Assembly: GCA_911728435.2 (NCBI GenBank)
Contig: OU452201.1
Span: 3,596,001-3,660,000, forward strand
Reading direction: 5' to 3'
Length of the DNA stretch: 64,000 bases
Origin: Apoderus coryli
Lineage: Eukaryota > Arthropoda > Insecta > Coleoptera > Attelabidae
The position numbers and the translations under genes were made by a program. Below are positions 28,101-40,100 of this stretch, in pieces. The first letter of the stretch is position 1. Each line of letters starts with the position of its first letter. The notes under the pieces are model-generated. The model ran no database searches, had not been told where the DNA came from, and saw only the letters and a list, made by a program, of their open reading frames with translations.

Positions 28101-31100
28101 TCTGTATGGGCGGACCAGGCGTCATTTTTAGTCGTGAAACTTTACGAAGAATGGCTCCACATGTCGAAGAGTGTCTAAAAAATCTGTATACTACGCATGA
28201 GGATGTAGAGTTGGGTAGATGCGTTCGAAGATTCGCTGGGATATCGTGCACTTGGTCATATGAGGCGAGTGAAACCAGTAGCTGCGCTTGTCAGGCAAGA
28301 GTGTGGTCGTAGATTTTGATCTAGTAAATTTGGTGGTGGATGAAATTGGTAGATACTGAAGCATACTTGCCCATTACCACATAAAATGTGCAACTGTGCT
28401 TCATAAAATAATTAAGTTTACGGTCTTTCATTTGAATAATATAAATAACATACAGACCCGTCGATTTATTTGCGTTATTTTGGGTGGCAACTTTTAAAAT
28501 GAAAGAACTGTATGTACTTAACGATTGACAAAAAATGTGAACTTGGAAACTTCAAAACCCAAAGTAAAAAAGAATAAATATTATACAAGATACAATAAAA
28601 CCAAAAGTTCACATTCCTAATGATCTTATTGACAAATATTCGTAAACAATAACATAGAAATGCTTGGCATAATTATTAAGTTCATGTTTCCTGCATGCGT
28701 TTATTTTCGTGGTTAATTTGAATTGTTACAGGCTTCCCACCGTTTTTGTGCGGTGCTGCTTTCATTTTCAATTATTAATTTAAACTGCATGAACTAAATA
28801 GTTTAGAAGATATTTAACAAACAAGTCTATTGACGAATTAATCAATTTTTAATATACACAATTTAAAATTAGATTTTTCAGTCAGCTCGTATAGAAAATT
28901 TGTTTATAATCAGATGTACTAATATTTATTTAAATTAATAATTTATTAGACACTTAAAATCATTATTTACAAATTATTTTAACGGCTACTAATAGAACAA
29001 TTTTGTATTGGTCTTAGTATTACACCCGCTCTATTCAATTTTACATATACAGGGTGTCCCAGCGGAAATCTAGGTATATGAAGAATTAGATACAGGAGTA
29101 GATTTTCTGAACTTTGTCCTATACCGTTTGTGACATATTTATAAATGACGTTTGAGTTCTATATAGGGTGTTTCAAAAAGAGGTCGCAATATTTACGGGG
29201 GTGGTTTCTCAGGTCATTTTATAACAAAAAATTTCCCAGCATTGCTTCCAAGAGACTTCATTTTGTTCAATAAATTTAAAATAGCTTTTTAGATATTTTT
29301 AGTTAGTTATAATCTTCCTCTTTTCATTATATTTTTTTTTTTTCATTTTAGAACTCGTGGTGGCTTAACCCGAAACTAGTTTCCTTTAATTTTAATTGAA
29401 CACTTTATGAAGTTGAAGATATTTAAAGTTATTTATTACATATTTAGACAATATGATAGATAATACCCGCATAAACAGATAGTATCACAAAATAGTGTGA
29501 AACAAATAGAACAGAATATAAACTTTGTGCGGTGGTCGAAAGAAATAAAACTAAACCTCTTGATAACAATGAAAATATCGCATATTTAATTTAGAAAACA
29601 AAAACACGAAACTCAAAAACATTTTTAAAAAATTTCAGTAAATAACATTTTGACAATTTACTGAATTTAGTTTTATTATAATATTTTTTCAACACCAGAA
29701 ACATTTAAAAAATCTAATGAAGTGGATATTTTCCAGCAAGAAATTAAACTCAAATTAAAATAATAATGGGTTTCTTGTAGCAAGAAATGATAATTAATTT
29801 AGAGTCCGCAAACGGCAAAGATAAATTTGTCTGAAGCAGTAAGACTTAGGTATAGGACATGTTACACAGATCTAATTAAAATCTTGCATATAGAATCCGA
29901 AACTGTAATAATATAAGGATGTTCCGGTTGAAACAAGCACCTGCTTACAGTATAACCCGAAGTGTCAGTATCTCCTAAAACAAAGTCTACAAAGAAAGAA
30001 TTACTTGATACAATAAAATCAATAAATTTCAAAAATGAATATGAAATAGACCAAATTTACAACTCAAGGACGTACTGTTCTCTATTTGCCGCCTTACCAC
30101 TGTATTTTCAATCCGATCAAGATAATTTGGGGCTCATAAAACCCGATTACAAAAAAAATATTTTTCTTTCCTAATTCTTGAACCTTCTTATTTATATTTT
30201 AGAATTTTTTATTTCTTGGGGTATTAGATACTCAAAACACAAAATTCTAATAATACATGTTTATTATGCTGTCAAAATAAACCATCCTTTACACACAGTA
30301 CGACGTTTCGGTGCAATTATTTGCACCTTCATCAGGCTTTCCAAATTTATTTTTCATGTCCGGTCACAAATTCACACAAAACAAAAAACGAACAATACGA
30401 TTATTTTATATAAACAAAGGACCACGTTAACATGTTTAAAATATATAATTTTACAAATTAAAACTAACCCTTTCTATCCACAATATATATAGATATAGTT
30501 TTTTTTTTTTTTAATTTTCTTGATTTTTGGTCATAGTTAGAAATAGTCAAATTTAATTTGTTCAATTTATTAACGTTCCGACCATAGTTTGGTCTTTCTC
30601 AAAATACTCTGGTATAACACATTCATTCACAGGTCCTGTGTTGTGCCCGGTCTAAATGTCTATATGTTTTAAAAAATAATAAAAATAATATAATTAGTAA
30701 ATACTAGTTGTTTTCAAAAATATGACGAATACAAAATTTTTGTAATTTGGTGTGAGACTGTGACTTTAAGGATGGTTTGTGCCATGATGCTATTTGATTA
30801 TTCACGTATACCAGAGTATTTTGAGAAAGACCAAACTATGGTCGAAACGTTAATAAATTGAACAAATTAAATTTGACTATTTCTACGTATGACCAAAAAT
30901 AAAAAAAATTAAAAAAAAAAAAACTATATACAAGACTGGTCAAAGAACATAAAGTAAAAAACTAAATATATAGATATATATAATAGATTTTTTTCATGCC
31001 TATATTGTTGAAAGAAAGGGTTAGTTTTAATTTGTAAAATTATATATTTTAAACATGTAAACGTCGTCCTTTGTTTATATAAATTAATTATATTATTATC

Positions 31101-34100
31101 ATTCGTTTTTTGTTTTGTGTGAATTGGTGACCGGACATGAAAAATAAATTTGGAAAGCCTGATGAAGGTGCAAATAATGGCACCGAAACGTCGTAATGTG
31201 TGTAAAGGATGGTTTATTTTGACAGCATAATAAACATGCGTTATTAGAATTTGAAGTTTTTGAATACCCTCCTCATAAAATTCTGCGCCTGACTTGTTTG
31301 TTCCAAAAATGTTGACGGATTTGCACAAAACTCAACGTTTAGGCAGTGCATTGACTTTCCTTGAGCGGTACCACAATGAAGGTGAAGATTTTTTAGACCA
31401 AATTGTTACTGGTGACGAAACATGGGTGGCCTACGTCACACCAGAATCGAAACAACAATCCATGGAATGGCGACATTCATCATCACCCAAAAGAGTGAAG
31501 TTTAAGCAAACAATTTCTGCCCGGAATATCATGTGCACAGTTTTTTGGGACAGAAAAGGCGTATTGCTAGTGGAGTTTCTGCCTCGTAATGAGACAATCA
31601 ATGCAAGTCAGGCGGCAGAATTTTATGAGGAGGGTATTCAAAAACTGGTGCCACGTTATGACAAGTGCCTCAATATTCACGGAAATTATGTAGAAAAGTA
31701 GATTAAGAGGCTTTCATGTAAAAATAAAATTATTGCGATATCTTTGCACGTCTTTTTTTAATTCCAAAACGGTACTTACTTAAAAAACATGCCTCGTACT
31801 TAGATGTATGCCGCTGAAAGTGTTTTTCGCGGTTTCAACTGACATTAAAAATTCTATACCAGTCGTGATACTTTAAACTCACCAATTAAAACCCATTAAC
31901 AAAGAATAAAGAGAGATTCTTGAGAGATTGAACACATGTGTCAGATAAAATGTCATCGATTAGAATCTTTCCTGATTTATAAGGCTACTCTAAAAATTTA
32001 ATAAACGATTTTCAATTTAAATAAAGAAGTACATTTTTAGTTTTATCCCTATTCCCAATGATTTTACTAACAACATTAATTCACTGTTACAAAATCTTGG
32101 GGACCACATGGTTTCAGTCGTGCTCAATCCTATTACAAAGAATAAAGAATGCATGCATCCGCTAGTCTAGACCATTTTTTTGTTCAAAATAATAAAACCT
32201 TTTTCTTCCTGGAACTTATAAAGAACATAAGGAGTGCCGTCTTAAAATTAATACACCATGTTTATCTATCTTCTTTCTCAATATAATAACATCAGTTTGA
32301 AGAAACTCCTTTTTAATACGATTTTATGATTTTTTTATTTATTTTCTTTTTTCGGAAACAGATACTAGATTTTTATTGTTACACATAAATAGAAACATGC
32401 CAAGTTATAATGTGTTGAATTCTATTTGAAATTTGAATTCGTTTATTTGAAATATTGTTTTAATGCTTTAATGTAGGTCATTAAATAATAATTAGTTCTA
32501 CTGTACAAATAGAGTATACAGGGTGCTAGATTTAGCCTAATTAAATAGTATCTAAGATGGAGTTTAATTCCTGTCCTCATTATCATCTGCGCGTTCACAA
32601 TACTTTCCCTGTGCGGGAAAGTAAAATGAACCTACTATTTTGGCATATTATTTATGTGACAACGCTATTATGTACTTAAGTTTTATGACGACAGTTTGAA
32701 CTGTGGGTCAAAATTTCTCTGTCTGTTTTCATTAAATATATTACATAGTGTATTTGTGTGAAATTTAAACAGTATGAGAACCCAACCAGTAAGCCGTTTA
32801 CCTTGAAATTTAATACAAACTATTATTATTAAACCGTCCGAAAAAAAGTCAGTTAATTATACACTACCTTCACGCGAATTATTTTGGAAATATACAGAGT
32901 AGTTCTTGAATCTTATATAACTTTTTTTAAATCTGAAATATAACCTAATTTTCTTGTATGTGATGGGGGGTCAATTAATGAGAAGACAAGTAGGGCCTCC
33001 GCTTGTTCAGTTCCTGGGTTTCACCAATGCAATGGAGATGTCTCTATATCTACAATGTGTCCACGGAAAAAGTCATTCTTTATGCTTGTGCCAAAACTAC
33101 AATTTCAAATGCCAAATTTACGATTAATATACAGGGTATATCAAAAATAATATTTTTAATGATTTTGTTTTTTAAATTTTATTATTTTAATCGTAGCTAT
33201 GAAATTAACCACTTTGAAAAAAAAGTTTATTAGTGTTTTTTGCACAATTGGTGTAATAAATCACGGTTTTGAAAATATTTTCATAAAATAAAAAAAAACA
33301 AAAAAATCAAAATCATTAAAAATGTTATTTTTGATATAAGCCAATAATATAATAACATCGGAGCAGTTTGGCTTCCAGAGCGCCAGGAGCACTTCGGATG
33401 CCGTATTTTCTTTTCTCGAGAATGTTTATTCCCAGCTCAATGAGAATAGAGCAGTTGCCGGAGTATTTTGCGATTTTTCAAAGGCGTTTGATTGTGTAGA
33501 TCACAGCATCCTTCTCAGGAAGCTTGAGTTTTATGGTGTTAGGGGTGCACCTTTGAGCTGGTTTCATTCTTATTTGACTGACCGAAGGCAACTGGTCAGG
33601 TTTGAAGGTGGTATGTCTGATAGTATGTGTGTGCCTTGCGGAGTGCCACAGGGGTCTGTTTTGGGTCCTGCTCTTTTTCTTCTTTATATTAACGACATTA
33701 CCACTATTGGACTAACGGGAAGCTTTACGCTGTTTGCGGATGATACGACACTCCTTTGGCATGATAGAGATGCCAATGTTGTCAAGGAAAACATTCGACG
33801 TGATTTGGGAAAGTTAAAGGAATGGTGCGATTCGAATTATCTCTCATTTAATTTATCAAAAACACATGTATTATCTTTTAATTTTAAATTTGATGATTTG
33901 ATATTTGAAAATAACCATATTAATAGTCCTAATTGTGGCAAATTTTTGGGACTCCAAATTGATTTAAAGCTGAAGTTTGATGAACATGTTAAACTGTTAG
34001 GCAAAAAGGTTTCATCTGGCTGTTATCCTTTGAGAGTTGTGTCAGGGGCTCTTGGACTGAAAGTTGCACGAAGTGTGTATTTTTCTTTAGTGGAGGCGTA

Positions 34101-37100
34101 TCTTCGATATGGAATAGCGTTCTGGGGTACTTGTAGCCAAACTTTGTTTAAGAGTATATTTACACTGCAGAAGCGGGCTGTTCGTTATATGTGTAAGACA
34201 GATTTTACTGCAAGCTGTAGAGAATTATTCAAAAAACATCGAATATTGACTCTTACATCACTTTTCATTTTAGAAACTGTATGTCTTATTCATAAAAATG
34301 TAAGAAACATTAACAGCTCAGCTCCACCTAGTCACCCTTATCCCACGAGACTAGTTCAGCGGGTGCACTTGCCTATACCGAGGTCTGCCTTGGTAAAGAA
34401 ATCACTCCTTTATGACAGTCGCAGAATGTACAATCATTTGCCGCCAAACTTGACGACTGTAAAAAATCCCAAGCAATTTAGGGAGGCTGTTAAGCGCGTT
34501 CTTCTTGAGAAGGCCTATTACTCGCTGGAGGACTACTTTGCTGATGCGTGGTAATGTTTGTTTTGATTTTGTTGTGTTGATCCGCTTTTGGCTTGGTTTG
34601 ATGATTTTAATGTATTATAATGTATTATGTCTTTTCTGTTCTGCTACTTACATTTATATATATATATTTATGTTGTGTTGTTATTTATATATTTTACTTC
34701 ATGTATGTTTGGGGGATTTGACATTTTACTCTTGCCTTCCTACTAACACTGACAACATAATGTAGTAGGTTTACGTATGTTTTTAAAATATTTTTGTTAT
34801 ATTGTGTTTCAAACGATTAATTACATAAATCTTTTGTACTTGTATACGTCTTTGTTATATATTAATTTAAGTATGACTTTGTCTACAAGAACTTTTGTGA
34901 TTCTTTTATGACAATAAAGTTAAAGATAATATAATAATATACCCTGTATAATAATCGTAAATTTGGTATTTGAAATTGTAGTTTCGACACAAGCAGAAGT
35001 TTTTATAAAGAATTACTTTTTCTTCTAAATCGACGAATAAAAAAGTTCTTCCTCTTTCAAACTCTATCCGTGGACACATTTTATGTCTCAGTTCATAGGG
35101 ATGTTAAATAATCTAATTAACCGCTGCAGATTTATGATTATATGGATGTCTTGAGGTATATGGAATCACGTTATCGGTCGTAGTTGGTTTCCGATATATA
35201 GAAAAAGAGGGACTACCTATAGATGTAGTTATCAAAATATTTAAATACGGTATATGTTCAAGCTATACATAGTGAAATTTATTGATAGATGAAGATTCTT
35301 GTTATAACATATTTTACATCATCCACATAGCGAAAATAGAAGACCATATCGGAAAAATACGCAGATGCTCTAATTCTCTGTTGCAAATCAGTCATACAAA
35401 TTTCTGCAAGTAAAGGTGACCGAAGAGTGTTAACTGCAATATGCTTCTTGAAATTATGGAAATTAATAAAGCCCTAAAAAATACCGAAGTTGTATATTAT
35501 TACAAATTTAAAATATTTTTATATCGTAATTAAATTTATATTAATTTATCATAAATACATAAGCAAAGTGTTAAGGTTGCGATTTAACCTATGATTTGAA
35601 CTATAACAATTGAATTATTTGTTATTATCACAATTTATTGTCATTTTTTTATTAAAACTTTATTCAATATAATTGATAGTATTTGTAATCAATTATTATG
35701 CAAGTATGTTGGGCAAAAATGTACAAAAATATCTAAAGAAGTAGGTACTGTTCTCAACAAGCACCTAGTAGAAACAAAATATTGAATTAATCATGATGAA
35801 GATACAGGGTGTCCCCTCTCAATTGGAAAAAAAACTTCTGGGGCATATTGAGGAACCATAGACAAGCAGTTTGAGATAAGAGACTGGTGTCCGGAAGCGC
35901 ATGGTTTTCAAAATACAGGGTGTCAAAGTTTTTTTCAAAAAACCTTTTTTTATCAATATCTCAAAGACACGGTAACCGATTTTCTTGAAATTAGCTGGTC
36001 ATGTAAGCTTAATAAGACGCTCAGTTAGCACTAATTAAATGTTAATTATGACTGCCAGTGTCGTTCCGGGGGACAGTGTCACGAATAAAAATGACAAAAT
36101 AAAATGTACGCTACTGACTTTTTTGGAAATTTTATATATTATTTAGAAAGCTCAGTTAAAAATACAACTTTTTTGTCACTTGATATTTTTTTGTATCTCT
36201 CTCCGTTTTCAAGAAAAAATTTGTATTAAAAACTTTATTAAAAGGTTGATATTACGAGTATTAGAAAGAAAAACAATGAGGTTTTTTTACAAATAATTTA
36301 TTATTAATAGTGGAGCAAATGCTCAAAGTGTTCACCATGCATTTCGATGGATTTTGTTTTTTTGCGAGATATTCTGCACGAGCTGCTCGAAGATGTACCC
36401 CTCCAGTTGCGTAGAGAGGCCTGGTTCCAACACGATGGTTGTCCAGCGCATTTTGCGCGCACCGTGAGAGGTTACCTCGACCAAACCTACAACAGGTGGA
36501 TTGGTAGAGGTGGGCCCATCCCTTGGCCAGCAAGGTCTCCGGACTTGGCCCCCCTGGACTTTTTTCTTTAGGGCGAAATGGGACGGTTGATCTATGCAAC
36601 TCCTGTGTCGACAATGGAGGACCTAGTTGCTAGAGTTGTGGTGGCAGCGGAATTTATCGCGAACGATCCAGGCGTGTTTGCTCGGGTGCGCGAATCCTGG
36701 CTCGACAGGTACAGAAAATGCATCGAAATACATGGTGACTTTAAGCATTTGCTCCACTATTAATAATAAATTATTTGTAGAAAAGCCTCCTTGTTTTTCT
36801 TTCTAATAATAATGAACCTTTTAATAAAGTTTTTAATAAAAACTTTTTCTCGAAAACGGAGAGATACGAAAAAATATCAAGTGACAAAAAAGTTGTATTT
36901 TTAACTGAGCTTTCTAAAAAATATATAAAATTTTCAAAAAAAGTCAGTAGCGTACATTTTTTTTGTCATTTTTATTCGTGACACTGTCCCCCGGGGCGCC
37001 ACTGGAAGTCATAATTAACATTTAATTAGTGCTAACTGAGCGTCTTATTAAGCTTAGATCACCAGCGAATTTCAAGAAAATCGGTTAACGTGTCTTTGAG

Positions 37101-40100
37101 ATATTGATAAAAAAAAGGTTTTTTGAAAAAAACTTTGACACCCTGTATTTTGAAAACCATGCACTTCCCGACATCAGTCTCTTATCTCAAACTGCTTGTC
37201 TATGGTTCCTCAATATGCCCCAGAAGTTTTTTCCAATTGAGAGGGAACACCCTTTATATACCTATTAAAATCACAAATATTTGCGATTTGATTCTGATTG
37301 TTGTTTAATTTGTGTGTTTTTAAATTTCAAAGGTTTTGAGAAAATCAAAATAGCAACAATTTTTACTTCTATACTATACTAGTATAGAGGGTGTACCACG
37401 GCGACCGCCTATTAGAATATTTCTGAAACTTCTGCGATTTGAAATTTGAAACTTTCGGTAGCAGTATTTTACCTAGTTACACTGCTAAATATTTAAATTT
37501 CTACTACGTAAAGTTTTCTATATACAGATCGATTTGGTTTCCGCTGGGACACCCTGTATAAGGACCTATACCTACGCCCAGCGAATTTACGATTTAAAGA
37601 TTTATGTCACAAAAAAAATTCTAAATTTTTCACTTCATTCATAAATTTTCACAGCCCTTCTAAGGGAGGTCAATTTTTGCCGATTTTGTAACTTACTTTT
37701 TAATAATACAGGATTATCAAAAAATGAAGTAAAAAAACAGTAATTTTTTTGTTATCGAGATTTTTATTTTCACAAAAGTGGATCTTGTTTGCATTTAGAG
37801 GAAATATGTATGTTTAGATTCTCAAATTAAAGCCGATATATCTGAAGTGCAATGCGATACGATTTTCAATCATCTGCAAATATAAAACAACTGCTTTTAA
37901 AACCAGCGCCAATACCATTTGCGAAAATTGTAAATTACAAACATACAGTATGAATAGCTTAATAACTGCATTACTCAGTTATGCCTGATTTAGGGGTTAA
38001 TATAAATGCTTCGCTGTTAAATGTTTCCTTTACTTAGTTTTAATATAATTCGAATATTAACATAATTTCATTTTACAGATGCAGGTAATTTTGTACCACA
38101 ACCAAAGTGGCGAGAACGCATTTTCCAGCGATTTAAACCAAAAGGAAGTACATAGGGCCATTACTCTACACCCCGTCAAAAAGTCCCAATATATGACGAG
38201 GCTTCACGAATATGTTAAGGTATGCATAAAGTAAATAGAAGTTCCAATGCGGGCCGACATCTTTTGATTTCCCAGCACTTTAATCTACACAGACTTCAAA
38301 TATACCCTACTATAAACATTCCAATATCAAACAAAAATTGCAGCCTTGAGCAAAAATCAAGGAAACCTCTATACTAAAAAATTTATTTTCAGACACTATC
38401 TTTGATTAGTAAGCTGAAACTACTTCTAAATGTTTATGTATTTTTTTTGTACGTACATACGATAATAAATGCCCGTAATTCGTTTCCTTTGTATATTTTC
38501 ACTCTTACGATACATTTTCTCTGAATTTATTGAGGTCATATTATGCAAAAATTTTATACTATCTTGAATAATCAGTTTTTTATATCATCCAAATAATTTC
38601 TGATATTATACACGGTAACTATATTGTCGCGTATTCGACGAAATTACAACTCTACGAATTTCTGTTAAATAGTGAGTTGTACTTAGTTGTAATTACAATT
38701 CCAACCACTAAATCTTGTTCTACACAGGGTGTTTCAAAAAAACGCGGAAATATTTAAGTTTTTAATAAAAATTATTGTCAAAAAAAAAATGTACGCCAGT
38801 AGCAACTAAAACTAACAATTTTTTTGTTGCTTAAATGTTGCCGCGTCTTTTTGGAACACCCTGTATAGGGTCTAGTTTTTCACTATATTGATCATGAGGA
38901 TTCAGTGGTAGGCGAATTAAAGTTTCTAATTGCATCAATAATTTCTTCTAAAATGTTAAAATTGTACGAATCCCTACAAATTATTTTTAGGTTAACATAA
39001 TATTTTAGATAAACAGTAGGTAATCAATTTATAAAAATTGTGAATAAGCAATGACGACAATTTTTACAAGTAATAACTAATACCACTTAATTCCTATGTA
39101 TACCTACGTATTGACAAATTCGTTTATCGCATTTTGTTAATTTATCTATACGCAATAATATAATCATTATTGTTGCTTCATGTTTCAGGGTCTAAAATTA
39201 CAGAGTGAACAACATAAGTGCGTTGCCTTACATCGAGATATTGCTGTATCGATGAAGGAATTAGGTTATCGCATAGAGGCCGTAAATAATGCGTATTTGG
39301 TCGAGGATTTGCCACTTTTTGATCAAGATAGAAGTCAGGATAAGCACCATTTAGGCCACACTAGTCTTTTAGGTAAAGAAACTTTTAATATTCAAGAATC
39401 TTTGCACAGTTAATAGTTCGTAGAAAGTAAAATTAATTTTTACTTAGCGAAAACAGAGCTGTCTCATCACATGTTATTAACATACAAATGATTTCAAAGC
39501 GAAACCACTAAAGATTAATTGGTTAAGATCAGCCTAAAACTAGTTTTTTTGAACTTTTGTAGGGGTTCCAGTAACACTAAACAGATACGTTCCTAGTGAG
39601 CTTCAAAATGTTTTGGAATGGGAACTGATTTGTAAAACGTTGTATACACATCGAGATCTGAATCCTAGAAAACGTATAGGAACTACTCTTAAAGAAGGAC
39701 TTAACGATATTGTTAGAGAGGTAGGTAAAAAAATATTTTTAAGGCATTTTACATAATAACAACAGCAAAGCTTCAGGTGAAACCTTGAATAGACCCCTAA
39801 TCTTTTTCTAACAGTCAATCAAAATAATCATTGAAATACACGTTTTACCGCTTCAAAAAAAATACTTTTTTAAATCTACACAAGAGTTTCTCTAAAACGT
39901 TTAGAATCCTCAAGGGGGAATTAAAAGGTTTTAATTCTATCCGCAGGATGCTAACAGTGTGAAACGCGCGAGAAGGTTCTACTCTTACACAAGCAAAGAG
40001 AGTGGACCCGTAACTGTGCCGGTCGTTGTGTTACCACCTAGCACTTATCCCTTAGATTCAGAGGCGTAACATACATAACTATATATTTTTGAAATTTTAT

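Noticed and set aside
29962..30174. Possible 70-codon protein starting MSVSPKTKSTKKELLD
   Set aside because: Reads protein-like in composition, but has no recognisable family, no supporting splice context and is surrounded by repeats. Left unassigned.
30178..31328. Two open frames of about 100-135 codons on opposite strands with near-identical proteins
   Set aside because: They are the two arms of the family B foldback read in opposite directions; the protein similarity is a by-product of the palindrome.
36261..36614. Minus-strand open frame of 117 codons
   Set aside because: It is antisense to the broken transposase at 36.35-36.76 kb, whose plus-strand reading carries the family motifs.
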